A DNA stretch of 64,000 nt from Streptomyces litmocidini (GCF_014649755.1 NZ_BMTQ01000001.1:651834-715833); one strand, 5' to 3'; positions 17,660 through 26,524 are shown, numbered from the stretch's first letter. Notes: generated by a model not told the origin, from the sequence alone. Made by a program: numbers and translations.

Positions 17660-18396
17660 TGACGAATCCAGTCGGCCCGAAGATCCCCGTCCGTCTCGAC
17701 GAACTCATCGACGCCATCAAGAAGGTCCATCCGGACTCCCTGGAGCAGCTCTCCAGTGCGGTCATGGCGGCGGACCACCTCGGCGACGTCGCCGACCACC
17801 TCATCGGCCACTTCGTGGACCAGGCCCGGCGCTCCGGCGCCTCCTGGACCGACATCGGCCGCAGCATGGGCGTCACCCGCCAGGCGGCCCAGAAGCGCTT
17901 CGTCCCCAAGGAGCCCGACGCGGAGAAGATGGACCCGAACTCCGGGTTCAGCCGCTTCACCCCGCGCGCCCGCAAGGTGGTCGTGGCCTCGCAGGAGGAG
18001 GCCCGGGCGGCCGCCAACGACCAGGTCACGACCGGCCACCTCGCCCTCGGCCTGCTCGCCGAGCCCGAGTCGCTCGCCATGCGGTGGCTGCTCGGGCACG
18101 AGGTGACGGCGGAGGCGGTGCGCGCCGCGGTGACCCCGGCCCTGCCGCCGCGGACCGAGGAGATCCCGGCGCTGATCCCGTTCGACGCGGACACGAAGAA
18201 GGTCCTGGAGCTGACGTTCCGCGAGGCCCTGCGCCTCGGCCACAAGTACGTCGGCACCGAGCACATCCTGCTGGCCCTCCTGGAGCACGAGGACGGGCAG
18301 GGCGTACTGAGCGGGCTCGGCCTGGACAAGGCCACGGCGGAGCGGGAGATCGCCGAGGCGATCTCCTCGGTCACGGTCCAGGAACCGGAGGCCTGA
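17659..18396 (+). CDS. Clp N-terminal-repeat protein with helix-turn-helix
   Basis: A 245-residue cytoplasmic protein without ATPase domains. The first 90 residues carry a helix-turn-helix-like stretch (SGASWTDIGRSMGVTRQAAQKRF, about 57-79). The rest is two Clp_N repeats (FSRFTPRARKVVVASQEEARAAANDQVTTGHLALGLL near 100; VLELTFREALRLGHKYVGTEHILLALL near 180). Such proteins resemble free substrate- or adaptor-binding domains of ClpC and may sense protein damage or regulate transcription. The promoter is tightly operator-controlled. A giant palindromic terminator follows 2 bp after the stop codon. Confidence 0.85.
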   Translation: MTNPVGPKIPVRLDELIDAIKKVHPDSLEQLSSAVMAADHLGDVADHLIGHFVDQARRSGASWTDIGRSMGVTRQAAQKRFVPKEPDAEKMDPNSGFSRFTPRARKVVVASQEEARAAANDQVTTGHLALGLLAEPESLAMRWLLGHEVTAEAVRAAVTPALPPRTEEIPALIPFDADTKKVLELTFREALRLGHKYVGTEHILLALLEHEDGQGVLSGLGLDKATAEREIAEAISSVTVQEPEA

Positions 18397-18398
18397 CC

Positions 18399-18468
18399 GG
18401 GGTTCCGCGTACGGAGCGGAGGGGGTGACCGGCGCCGGTCACCCCCTCCGCTCCGTACGCGGAACCCC
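18399..18468. terminator. Perfect 70-bp palindrome, bidirectional terminator
   Basis: Two 35-nt arms (18399-18433 and 18434-18468) are exact reverse complements with no unpaired centre (GGCGCC at the axis). The palindrome fills the gap between the convergent Clp-N gene (stop 18396) and the hypothetical gene (stop 18474). Confidence 0.9.
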
Positions 18469-18473
18469 GCGGC

Positions 18474-19034
18474 TCAGGCCGTCCGCGCCCGGCGCGAGAC
18501 GACCGCGCGCAGCACCCTGCCGCCCTCGGTGGACACCTCGCGGGCCCGGCGCAGCCCGGTGGGCCCGTGCGCGGCGGCCTCCAGGACGGCCAGCTGACGA
18601 CGGAGCTCCCCCGCGAGCAGCGGGCCCGCGCCGTCCGCGTCGCCGGCCCGGCAGCGCTCGACGAGCCCGTCGGGCACCCCGGCCGCGTCGTACCGCCCGT
18701 GCAGGGCGAGCGCCGCGGCGGAGCAGTCGCCGGCCCAGACGCGCAGGGCCCCGGAGGTCCAGGCCGCCGGGGCCTGCGCGAGCATGCGGCGCACGGCCCC
18801 GGCGTCCTCCGTGCCGTCGACGTCGAGTTCGACGCGGGCCTTGGCGACGGCCTCGCCCCACGCGCCTCCGTCGCCGCGCGCGACGGCCGCCCACACGGGA
18901 CGCAGGGCGTCGGCCCGGTCGGGGGCGAGCAACGGCAGACAGCGGTCGAGGCAGGCGAGTCCGGCCGCGGCCAGCCCTCGCTCGTCGGCCCCGTCGATCA
19001 GTTCCAGCAGGCTCCGGCCGTTCCCCGACGTCAT
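18474..19034 (-). CDS. Hypothetical Ala-rich protein
   Basis: A 186-residue soluble protein with no signal peptide or membrane segment, start MTSGNGRSLLELIDGADERG. It is mostly predicted helix and rich in Ala, Arg, Gly and Asp (LACLDRCLPLLAPDRADALRP; AAWTSGALRVWAGDCSAAALALHGRYDAAGVPDGLVERC). I do not recognise a family. It shares the palindromic terminator with the Clp-N gene and lies downstream of the DUF4328 gene on the same strand (about 66 bp gap). Confidence 0.65.
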   Translation of the reverse strand: MTSGNGRSLLELIDGADERGLAAAGLACLDRCLPLLAPDRADALRPVWAAVARGDGGAWGEAVAKARVELDVDGTEDAGAVRRMLAQAPAAWTSGALRVWAGDCSAAALALHGRYDAAGVPDGLVERCRAGDADGAGPLLAGELRRQLAVLEAAAHGPTGLRRAREVSTEGGRVLRAVVSRRARTA

Positions 19035-19100
19035 GGACGCCTCCTCGCCACCCGATGCGGACGCAGTACTTCCCCTACTGCGCCGAGGGGCGCTTTTTCG

Positions 19101-19745
19101 TCACTGCGCGGCCGGAATCATGCCAGTGGCCTTGGCGCGCTGCATAGAGGTCAGACGCCGGACGACGAGGATCGCGAGAACGGCGGCGACGAGGTTGACG
19201 GCATGACTCACGAGGGACCGGACGGCGGCGGAGTCGTAGGCCTCCTGCGTGTCGGCATGCTTGTACAGCTGCCCGGAGAGCCTGCCCACGACCCAGTCGG
19301 CGACCCAGAACGCCCACCAGGCATTCAGGAGCGCCGGCCCCTGACCACCGTCGGCGGCGTACGGCTGCCGTCGGCTGGCCCGCCAGATGTCGACGGCGAT
19401 CCCCCGCGGGATCCAGAGGTTGCCGATCGGGACGAACCAGCCGCCGACGGCCCAACCGGGCTTCCGGCCCCGCAGATCACCGGCCCAGACCCCGGCGTTG
19501 GTCCGCAGTCGGTGGAACCAGACGACGAAGACGACGACGGTCGCCGCGAACAGCGTGAAGGACATGCTGTAGGTCACGTTCAGGTCGACCGACCCGAACA
19601 CGGCCGGATCGAAGGTGTAGGGCATCGCGTCGGCCATCAGCCAGCGGACCTCGAACAGCCCGAGCAGGACGTCGAAGAGGATGTTTCCGGCCAGCAGGGC
19701 CACGACGGCCTTCGCGAGGCCGGTCGGATCCTTGAGCGTGAGCAA
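19101..19745 (-). CDS. DUF4328 membrane protein
   Basis: A 214-residue integral membrane protein with about five hydrophobic segments. It contains the DUF4328 hallmarks VVWFHRLRTNAGVWAGDLR near residue 75, GWAVGGWFVPIGNLWIPRGIAVDIWRAS near 97-124, and a C-terminal VNLVAAVLAILVVRRLT. Function is unknown in all members I know. The start is TTG with GGGGGG 7 bp upstream; no better start is present. Confidence 0.82.
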   Translation of the reverse strand: MLTLKDPTGLAKAVVALLAGNILFDVLLGLFEVRWLMADAMPYTFDPAVFGSVDLNVTYSMSFTLFAATVVVFVVWFHRLRTNAGVWAGDLRGRKPGWAVGGWFVPIGNLWIPRGIAVDIWRASRRQPYAADGGQGPALLNAWWAFWVADWVVGRLSGQLYKHADTQEAYDSAAVRSLVSHAVNLVAAVLAILVVRRLTSMQRAKATGMIPAAQ

Positions 19746-19833
19746 GTGGTTCCCCCCAGGAACGCGCGGCGGCCGCTCGGCCGCCGCCGGGGGAACGTAC
19801 GCGACCGGGACCGATCACGTCCATGCCGAAAGA

Positions 19834-21480
19834 TCACCGCACCTTCGACGCCAGCGCCTTGAACTGCGCCCAGGTCAGCGCCGGTGGTGCCGGGTCCCAG
19901 ACCTTCTGGGCCAGGGCCGCGAGCGGCAGGCGGATGCCGTCCGCCACCTGGGCCTGCGTCTGCGCCCGGGACAGGTCGCACCAGACCGCGAGCCGGCCGC
20001 CGAGGATCTGGGGGTCGTACCGCGCCGGCACGGGGGTGGAGCCGCGCAGGACGCGGGGGGTCCACTGCTCGTAGATCCGGCGGCCGGTGGGGTACGGGAA
20101 CCTATTGGGCTCGCCCAGGATGTAGTAGAGGTAGTCGTCGTTGAGGTTGACCACCTTGCGGCCCTCGCTCAGGTACGAGACGGGGAGCCGGGCGCCGATC
20201 TCGCGGCCCGTCCAGTACTCGACCTCCAGGTCCTTGTCCGGGCCCACCACCCCGCCCGTGAAGAAGCCGTCGTTCCAGGCCTTGAGGGTCTTGCCGGTGG
20301 GCCGGACGACGGCCGCGCGGTCGTTGAGCCAGCCGGTGGCGAGGTCCTGGACGCGGCCGGAGGGCCCGTACTTCGCGACCGCGGCCCGTGCCAGCTTCGG
20401 GTAGCTCGCCTCGGGGTTCTTGGACATCAGGGCGACGTACTCGTCGCCGCCGAGGTGCCAGTACGCCCCGGGGAAGAGCCCGGCGTACTCGCGCAGCAGC
20501 TCGTCGACGATCTTCGCGGCGTCCGGGTTCGAGATGTCGACGGTCCCGCGCGGGGTCCGGCCGCTCGCGCTGACGAGCTGGAGGCCCGGGTGGGCGGAGA
20601 TGACGGCGCCGAGGTGCCCCGGGGAGTCGATCTCGGGGATCACCGTGACGTGGCGGCTCGCGGCGAGGGCGAGGATCCGGCGGACCTCGGCCTTGGTGAG
20701 GTGCTCGGCCGAGACGACCTCGGGATGACTGGAGGACTCGATCCGGAAGCCCTGGTCGTCGGAGAAGTGCAGCCCGAGCTGGTTGAGCTTCAGATCGCTC
20801 ATCTCGCGGATGCGGTCCTCGATCCAGGCGGCGGTGAAGTGCTTGCGGGCGATGTCGAGCATGAGTCCGCGCTGCGGTTTCGCGGGCCGGTCGGTGACGG
20901 TCCCCTCGGGGGCGGCGCCGGTGGCCTTCACCGACTGCTTGAGGGTGCGGGTGCCGTAGAAGACCCCGGCCTCGTCGGGGCCGGCGATCCGGACGCGGCC
21001 GCCCGTCACCGTCAGGGTGTACGACTCGGGGGCGCCCGTCCCGCCGAGGGCCAGTTCGACGTCCCCCGGCCCGGCCGCGGCGGCGCCGCGGTACGGGATG
21101 CCGAGCTCCCCGGCGAGCAGCCGCCCCTCGTCGGCGAGGGCCCCGCTGTTCGCGGCGAGGACGACCCCGCCCGTGGGCGCGGGTCTCCAGCCGGGGCCGC
21201 GGGCCGCCCGGTGGACGCGGACGGCGGGGACGGTGCGGGGCGCGGTGGAGAGGGGATGGGTCTTCGTCGGGGTGGGCGTCGGCGTGGGGGCGGGCGGCAC
21301 GGCGCTCGTGGGCGCGGCAGCGCTCGTGGGCGCGGCGCTCGCGGACGCGCCCGTGGCGGACGGGCCGGAGGGCGGGCCGGACGGAGAGCCGCTCGAGCAG
21401 GCCGCCGCGGTGGCCAGCGCCACCGCGGTCGCCAGGAGGGCGGGGGCCCGACGAGGCCCTCGGGGGGAGTACCGCATCAT
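19834..21480 (-). CDS. Family GH20 beta-N-acetylhexosaminidase, exported
   Basis: A 548-residue secreted glycosidase that releases terminal GlcNAc/GalNAc, for chitin or peptidoglycan turnover. Signal peptide and Cys (ATAAACSSG, about residue 28) suggest a lipoprotein, although Ala at -3 is not ideal. A Ser/Pro/Thr linker runs to about 75, a GH20b domain follows (80-180), then the catalytic barrel from PQRGLMLDIARKHF. Catalytic Asp-Glu lie in YWHLGGDEYVALM. C-terminal Trp and Asp residues (LKAWNDGFF; LAVWCDLS) fit GH20. The ATG at 21480 has GGGAGG 7 bp upstream. Confidence 0.93.
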   Translation of the reverse strand: MMRYSPRGPRRAPALLATAVALATAAACSSGSPSGPPSGPSATGASASAAPTSAAAPTSAVPPAPTPTPTPTKTHPLSTAPRTVPAVRVHRAARGPGWRPAPTGGVVLAANSGALADEGRLLAGELGIPYRGAAAAGPGDVELALGGTGAPESYTLTVTGGRVRIAGPDEAGVFYGTRTLKQSVKATGAAPEGTVTDRPAKPQRGLMLDIARKHFTAAWIEDRIREMSDLKLNQLGLHFSDDQGFRIESSSHPEVVSAEHLTKAEVRRILALAASRHVTVIPEIDSPGHLGAVISAHPGLQLVSASGRTPRGTVDISNPDAAKIVDELLREYAGLFPGAYWHLGGDEYVALMSKNPEASYPKLARAAVAKYGPSGRVQDLATGWLNDRAAVVRPTGKTLKAWNDGFFTGGVVGPDKDLEVEYWTGREIGARLPVSYLSEGRKVVNLNDDYLYYILGEPNRFPYPTGRRIYEQWTPRVLRGSTPVPARYDPQILGGRLAVWCDLSRAQTQAQVADGIRLPLAALAQKVWDPAPPALTWAQFKALASKVR

Positions 21481-21569
21481 TCGGAATCCTCCCGTAAGGA
21501 CGGGAATCCGACCACTCGGCGGGGCGGAAGCCGATCGTCCGTCATCTGTTCCGAAACTCTCCCTTCCGG

Positions 21570-22235
21570 GTGAAAATCGCGCATCCGTCGGACACTTCCC
21601 CCATCCCGTCGATAACGTTGAGTCACGTCCACCCCACCCGTCCCGGAGCACCGGAGTCCACGCTGACCAGCGACACCCACGCCCCCTGCCGGAAGCCGGG
21701 CGCCGCGGACACTCCTGCCCTGCCTGCCCAGCAGACACACTCCCGGCACACCGGGGGCCTCGTCGGATTCAACGCGGCCCCGCCCGCCGAGGCGGTGGCG
21801 CTGCTGCTCTCCTGCTGCCACAGCACGCGCTGGGCCGAACGGGTGGCGGCGCACCGTCCGTACCCGACCGTGGACGCCCTGCTCGCCGCCGCCGACGAGG
21901 CCGGGTACGACCTCTCCCGCGCCGATCTCGACGAGGCCCTGGCCGCCGAGTCCTCCGCGCCGCCCCATCCGGACGCCCCGCCGGCCGCCCGGACCGCGCT
22001 GCGGGCCGCCCACGCCGCGTACGAGAGCAGCTTCGGACACGCGTTCGTGATCAGCCTCGACGGAGTGCGCCCCGGGGAGCGGCTCGACCAGTTACTGGCC
22101 GGTATCCGGTCACGTCTCGGCAACGAAGCGGAGGAGGAGCGGGTGGTCGCCGCCGACGAGCTCCGCCGCCTCGCCCGCTCCCGGCTGGCCTCCCGGGTGA
22201 CCCAGGGGCTCACACCACGACACCCCGGACCGTGA
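21570..22235 (+). CDS. OHCU decarboxylase-like protein (ureide pathway fold), catalytic motif missing
   Basis: About 160 C-terminal residues match the 2-oxo-4-hydroxy-4-carboxy-5-ureidoimidazoline decarboxylase fold: FNAAPPAEAVALLLSCCHSTRWAERVAAHRPY, then YDLSRADLDEALA, AYESSFGHAFVISLDG, and RLGNEAEEERVVAADELRRLARSRL. The HPRIG and E-Q active-site elements of true UraD are absent (EALAAESSAPPHPD instead), so catalysis is doubtful. The N-terminal ~65 residues are low-complexity and the start is unsure: GTG at 21570 or an internal TTG near 21616. It is divergent from the hexosaminidase. Confidence 0.7.
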   Translation: MKIAHPSDTSPIPSITLSHVHPTRPGAPESTLTSDTHAPCRKPGAADTPALPAQQTHSRHTGGLVGFNAAPPAEAVALLLSCCHSTRWAERVAAHRPYPTVDALLAAADEAGYDLSRADLDEALAAESSAPPHPDAPPAARTALRAAHAAYESSFGHAFVISLDGVRPGERLDQLLAGIRSRLGNEAEEERVVAADELRRLARSRLASRVTQGLTPRHPGP

Positions 22236-22264
22236 TTTCGTCAGCAATGCGGCGATTTCGGCCT

Positions 22265-22298
22265 GTGTGATAGGCCGTCCGTGCCTGTTTGATCACAC
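22265..22298 (+). promoter_or_regulatory. Inverted repeat upstream of sdhC
   Basis: GTGTGAT (22265-22271) and ATCACAC (22292-22298) form an inverted repeat with 20 bp between. A TACGAT -10-like hexamer follows at 22336-22341, giving a leader of about 80 nt before sdhC. The binding protein is unknown. Confidence 0.4.
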
Positions 22299-22427
22299 CG
22301 ATGGACCCCGGGCGAGCGAACCGACGAGTCGTCGCTACGATGACCGGGGCCGGTGGACCGTACCCGGCCGGGTCAGACCGACAGAGAAGCCGGCCGACCC
22401 TGATCCCCGCTCCCGGAGGGTTTTTCC

Positions 22428-22808
22428 GTGCCGGCTGGAACGCTGTACCGCGGCCGGGAAGGAATGTGGAGCTGGGTGGCTCATCGAGTCACCGGCGTCC
22501 TCATCTTCTTCTTCCTGTTCGTACACGTGCTGGACACCGCTCTCGTCCGCGTCTCCCCCGAGGCGTACGACGAGGTCGTCGCGACCTACAAGACGCCGAT
22601 CGTCGCTCTTCTGGAGTACGGCCTGGTCGCCGCCATCCTCTTCCACGCGCTGAACGGCCTCCGGGTCATCGCCGTGGACTTCTGGTCCAAGGGCCCGCGC
22701 TACCAGAAGCAGATGCTCTGGACCGTCGTGGGCATCTGGGTCGTGCTGATGGCGGGCTCCCTTTACCCCGTCCTCGGCCACGCCGCACGTGAACTGTTCG
22801 GGAGCTGA
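22428..22808 (+). CDS. sdhC: Succinate dehydrogenase cytochrome b subunit
   Basis: A 126-residue membrane anchor of complex II with three membrane helices. HRVTGVLIFFFLFVHVLDTAL (about 19-39) and LFHALNGLRVIAVDFW (about 71-86) carry the His residues that bind haem b. It feeds electrons from succinate to menaquinone. The GTG start follows GGAGGG 7 bp upstream. It opens the operon sdhC-D-A-B, with 8 bp to sdhD. Confidence 0.95.
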   Translation: MPAGTLYRGREGMWSWVAHRVTGVLIFFFLFVHVLDTALVRVSPEAYDEVVATYKTPIVALLEYGLVAAILFHALNGLRVIAVDFWSKGPRYQKQMLWTVVGIWVVLMAGSLYPVLGHAARELFGS

Positions 22809-22816
22809 CGCCAGAC

Positions 22817-23293
22817 ATGTCGACTGACACCACCTCCGCGATCGGACCCGTCGAAGGCGGTCCGCGCTACGACGTGGACAACCCCGCGCCGTACATCGAG
22901 GCCCCCCGCAAGCGCACGGGCCGGACCCCGCGCGCGACCCGCGGCAACTTCGAGATGGCCGCGTGGCTCTTCATGCGCCTCTCCGGCGTGGTCCTCGTCG
23001 TCCTGGTCCTCGGCCACCTGCTGATCCAGCTCTTCCTGGACGGCGGCGTCTCCAAGGTCGGCTTCGCCTTCGTGGCCGGCCGCTGGGCGTCCCCGTTCTG
23101 GCAGGTCTGGGACCTGCTGATGCTCTGGCTCGCCATGCTGCACGGCGCCAACGGTCTCCGCACGGTCATCAACGACTACGCGGAGCGGGCCAACACGCGC
23201 CTGTGGCTCAAGGGCCTGCTGTACACCGCCACGGTGTTCACCATCCTTCTGGGCACGCTGGTGATCTTCACCTTCGACCCGAACATCCGCTAG
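22817..23293 (+). CDS. sdhD: Succinate dehydrogenase membrane anchor subunit
   Basis: A 158-residue second membrane anchor with a 45-residue polar N-terminus and three helices (WLFMRLSGVVLVVLVLGHLLIQL; WDLLMLWLAMLHGANGLRTVIN; LLYTATVFTILLGTLVIFTF). His residues in GHLLIQ and LHGANG could serve as haem or quinone ligands. It lies between sdhC (8 bp) and sdhA (25 bp). Confidence 0.93.
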   Translation: MSTDTTSAIGPVEGGPRYDVDNPAPYIEAPRKRTGRTPRATRGNFEMAAWLFMRLSGVVLVVLVLGHLLIQLFLDGGVSKVGFAFVAGRWASPFWQVWDLLMLWLAMLHGANGLRTVINDYAERANTRLWLKGLLYTATVFTILLGTLVIFTFDPNIR

Positions 23294-23318
23294 GCACGGG
23301 GCTGAGGTAATCCACGTC

Positions 23319-25073
23319 ATGAAGATCCACAAGTACGACACCGTCATCGTCGGCGCCGGCGGCGCCGGCATGCGCGCCGCCATCGAGGCGACGAAGCGCA
23401 GCCGCACCGCCGTGCTGACGAAGCTCTACCCCACCCGCTCCCACACGGGCGCCGCGCAGGGCGGCATGGCCGCCGCGCTGGCGAACGTGGAGGAGGACAA
23501 CTGGGAGTGGCACACCTTCGACACGGTCAAGGGCGGTGACTACCTGGTCGACCAGGACGCCGCCGAGATCCTGGCGAAGGAGGCCATCGACGCCGTCCTC
23601 GACCTGGAGAAGATGGGCCTGCCGTTCAACCGCACCCCGAACGGCACCATCGACCAGCGCCGCTTCGGCGGCCACTCCCGCAACCACGGCGAGGCCCCGG
23701 TCCGCCGGTCCTGCTACGCCGCGGACCGCACCGGCCACATGATCCTCCAGACGCTGTACCAGAACTGCGTCAAGGAGGGCGTGGAGTTCTTCAACGAGTT
23801 CTACGTCCTGGACCAGCTGATCACCGAGGTCGACGGCGTCAAGAAGTCCGCCGGCGTCGTCGCGTACGAGCTGGCCACCGGCGAGATCCACATCTTCCAG
23901 GCGAAGGCCGTGATCTACGCCTCCGGCGGCACCGGCAAGTTCTTCAAGGTGACCTCCAACGCCCACACCCTGACCGGTGACGGCCAGGCCGCCTGCTACC
24001 GCCGCGGCCTGCCCCTGGAGGACATGGAGTTCTTCCAGTTCCACCCGACGGGCATCTGGCGCATGGGCATCCTGCTGACGGAGGGCGCCCGCGGTGAGGG
24101 CGGCATCCTCCGCAACAAGGACGGCGAGCGCTTCATGGAGAAGTACGCGCCGGTCATGAAGGACCTCGCGTCCCGTGACGTCGTCTCCCGCTCCATCTAC
24201 ACGGAGATCCGCGAGGGCCGCGGCTGCGGTCCCGAGGGCGACCACGTCTACCTGGACCTGACGCACCTCCCGCCGGAGCAGCTCGACGCCAAGCTCCCGG
24301 ACATCACCGAGTTCGCCCGTACGTACCTCGGCATCGAGCCGTACACGGACCCGATCCCGATCCAGCCCACCGCGCACTACGCCATGGGCGGCATCCCGAC
24401 CAACGTCGAGGGTGAGGTCCTGGCGGACAACACCACCGTCGTCCCGGGCCTGTACGCCGCCGGCGAGGTCGCCTGCGTGTCGGTGCACGGCGCCAACCGC
24501 CTCGGCACCAACTCGCTCCTCGACATCAACGTCTTCGGCAAGCGCTCCGGCATCGCCGCCGCCGAGTACTCCGCCAAGAACGACTACGTCGAGCTGCCGG
24601 AGGCCCCCGAGGCCTTCGTCGTCGCCCAGATCGAGAAGCTCCGCAACTCCACGGGCAACGAGCGGGTCGCCGACCTGCGCCGTGAGCTCCAGGAGACGAT
24701 GGACGCCAACGTGATGGTGTTCCGCACGGAGCAGACCATCAAGACGGCCGTCGAGAAGATCGCCGAGCTGCGCGAGCGCTACGAGAACGTGTCCATCCAG
24801 GACAAGGGCAAGCGCTTCAACACCGACCTCCTGGAGGCCATCGAGCTGGGCAACCTGCTCGAACTGGCCGAGGTCATGGCCGTCTCGGCCCTGGCGCGCA
24901 AGGAGTCCCGCGGCGGTCACTACCGCGAGGACTACCCGAACCGCGACGACGTCAACTTCATGCGCCACACCATGGCGTACCGCGAGGTCGGCGAGGACGG
25001 CTCCGAGACCGTCCGTCTCGACTACAAGCCGGTCGTCCAGACCCGCTACCAGCCGATGGAGCGTAAGTACTGA
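23319..25073 (+). CDS. sdhA: Succinate dehydrogenase flavoprotein subunit
   Basis: A 584-residue flavoprotein that oxidises succinate to fumarate. It has a Rossmann start (TVIVGAGGAGMRAAIEA), the FAD-linking His in SHTGAAQGG near residue 45, active-site residues in FGGHSRNHGEAPVRRSCYAADRTGH near 113, FHPTGIW near 240, AGEVACVSVHGANRLGTNSLLDINVFGKRSG near 385, and a C-terminal helical domain. The length is normal. Its stop overlaps the sdhB ATG (TGATG). Confidence 0.97.
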   Translation: MKIHKYDTVIVGAGGAGMRAAIEATKRSRTAVLTKLYPTRSHTGAAQGGMAAALANVEEDNWEWHTFDTVKGGDYLVDQDAAEILAKEAIDAVLDLEKMGLPFNRTPNGTIDQRRFGGHSRNHGEAPVRRSCYAADRTGHMILQTLYQNCVKEGVEFFNEFYVLDQLITEVDGVKKSAGVVAYELATGEIHIFQAKAVIYASGGTGKFFKVTSNAHTLTGDGQAACYRRGLPLEDMEFFQFHPTGIWRMGILLTEGARGEGGILRNKDGERFMEKYAPVMKDLASRDVVSRSIYTEIREGRGCGPEGDHVYLDLTHLPPEQLDAKLPDITEFARTYLGIEPYTDPIPIQPTAHYAMGGIPTNVEGEVLADNTTVVPGLYAAGEVACVSVHGANRLGTNSLLDINVFGKRSGIAAAEYSAKNDYVELPEAPEAFVVAQIEKLRNSTGNERVADLRRELQETMDANVMVFRTEQTIKTAVEKIAELRERYENVSIQDKGKRFNTDLLEAIELGNLLELAEVMAVSALARKESRGGHYREDYPNRDDVNFMRHTMAYREVGEDGSETVRLDYKPVVQTRYQPMERKY

Positions 25074-25831
25074 TGGCTACTCCCGTACTGGACAAGGTGG
25101 AGAAGGACTCCGCCGCCTCCCCGTACATCACGGTCACGATGCGGATCCGCCGCTTCAACCCCGAGGTGTCGGACGCCGCGGTCTGGGAGGACTTCCAGAT
25201 CGAGATCGACCCCAAGGAGCGTGTGCTCGACGCCCTCCACAAGATCAAGTGGGACGTCGACGGCACGCTGACCTTCCGCCGCTCGTGCGCGCACGGCATC
25301 TGCGGCTCGGACGCGATGCGGATCAACGGCAAGAACAGGCTCGCCTGCAAGACGCTGATCAAGGACATCAACCCCGAGAAGCCGATCACGGTCGAGGCCA
25401 TCAAGGGCCTGACGGTCCTGAAGGACCTGGTCGTGGACATGGAGCCGTTCTTCCAGGCGTACCGGGACGTCATGCCGTTCCTGGTCACCAAGGGGAACGA
25501 GCCGACGCGCGAGCGCCTGCAGTCCGCCGAGGACCGCGAGCGCTTCGACGACACCACCAAGTGCATCCTGTGCGCCGCGTGCACGTCGTCCTGCCCGGTC
25601 TTCTGGAACGACGGCCAGTACTTCGGTCCGGCCGCGATCGTCAACGCGCACCGCTTCATCTTCGACTCGCGTGACGAGGCGGGCGAGCAGCGCCTGGAGA
25701 TCCTGAACGACAAGGACGGCGTGTGGCGCTGCCGCACCACGTTCAACTGCACGGACGCGTGCCCGCGTGGCATCGAGGTCACGAAGGCCATCCAGGAAGT
25801 GAAGCGCGCGCTGATCACGCGTCGCTTCTGA
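25073..25831 (+). CDS. sdhB: Succinate dehydrogenase iron-sulfur subunit
   Basis: A 252-residue electron-transfer subunit. The [2Fe-2S] ligands are Cys72, Cys77, Asp80 and Cys92 (RRSCAHGICGSD ... RLAC), with Asp in place of Cys as in E. coli. The [4Fe-4S] and [3Fe-4S] centres come from CILCAACTSSCPVFW and CRTTFNCTDACPRGIEV. It completes complex II and closes the sdh operon. Confidence 0.97.
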   Translation: MATPVLDKVEKDSAASPYITVTMRIRRFNPEVSDAAVWEDFQIEIDPKERVLDALHKIKWDVDGTLTFRRSCAHGICGSDAMRINGKNRLACKTLIKDINPEKPITVEAIKGLTVLKDLVVDMEPFFQAYRDVMPFLVTKGNEPTRERLQSAEDRERFDDTTKCILCAACTSSCPVFWNDGQYFGPAAIVNAHRFIFDSRDEAGEQRLEILNDKDGVWRCRTTFNCTDACPRGIEVTKAIQEVKRALITRRF

Positions 25832-25933
25832 CGTCCTGTTCGGTCGGGGAGTCCGCTTCTGTACGCTGCGGCGTGCAGGGGCGGGCTTTTCCCTTACGCC
25901 CGGCTTTTCCATCGCGCAGAGAATCGGGGACTG

Positions 25934-26473
25934 ATGAGCGAGCCGAACCCTTACGCGGACGGTGAGTACAAGTGGGGGCCGGGGCAGCAGGGCGGGGCGC
26001 CCGGGGGTCCGGCGTACGGATATCCGCAGGACGCGACGCCCGGGTACGGGTACCCGCAGACGCCGCCCTACCAGCCGACCCTGCCGGGCGGCGTGGCGGT
26101 GCCGCCGCAGTACGGGCCCGTGGGCGGGGGCGCGCCGGTGCTGAGCCTCGGCGACATCGTCGTGGTCGGCGACCAGATCATCACGCCGGCCGGCACCATG
26201 CCCCTCAAGGGCGCCGTGTGGAACGCGATGGACATGTCGCGGACCGAGGAGAAGATGCCCACGGTGGCGATCGTCCTCGCCGTCGTCTTCTTCGTCCTCT
26301 GCTTCCTCGGCCTGCTGTTCCTGCTGATGAAGGAGAAGCAGACCACCGGCTTCGTCCAGGTCACGGTGACCAGCGGCGGCCGCCACCACTCGACGATGAT
26401 CCCGGCGACGAGCCCGGACACCATCCACTGGGTCATGGGACAGCTGAACTACGCGCGCTCGCTGAGCATGTGA
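25934..26473 (+). CDS. Hypothetical single-span membrane protein with Pro/Gly/Tyr-rich N-terminus
   Basis: A 179-residue protein. The N-terminal ~65 residues are repetitive (GYPQ, GYGYPQTPPYQPT) as in many actinobacterial membrane proteins. A conserved-looking SLGDIVVVGDQIITPAGTMPLKGAVW segment and one membrane helix (TVAIVLAVVFFVLCFLGLLFLL, about 110-131) follow. The C-terminus (VQVTVTSGGRHHSTMIPA...DTIHWVMGQLNYARSLS) looks folded. A TACGCT -10-like element near 25860 suggests its own promoter rather than sdh read-through. Function unknown. Confidence 0.8.
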   Translation: MSEPNPYADGEYKWGPGQQGGAPGGPAYGYPQDATPGYGYPQTPPYQPTLPGGVAVPPQYGPVGGGAPVLSLGDIVVVGDQIITPAGTMPLKGAVWNAMDMSRTEEKMPTVAIVLAVVFFVLCFLGLLFLLMKEKQTTGFVQVTVTSGGRHHSTMIPATSPDTIHWVMGQLNYARSLSM

Positions 26474-26524
26474 CGCGCGCGCCCGGGCCGTCGACGGGCT
26501 CGGGCGGGCCGGACCCGGGCGGCC

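Noticed and set aside
21481..21569. DasR-type operator at the hexosaminidase promoter
   Set aside because: No sequence close to the ACTGGTCTAGACCAGT consensus is present; GACCACT alone is too little.
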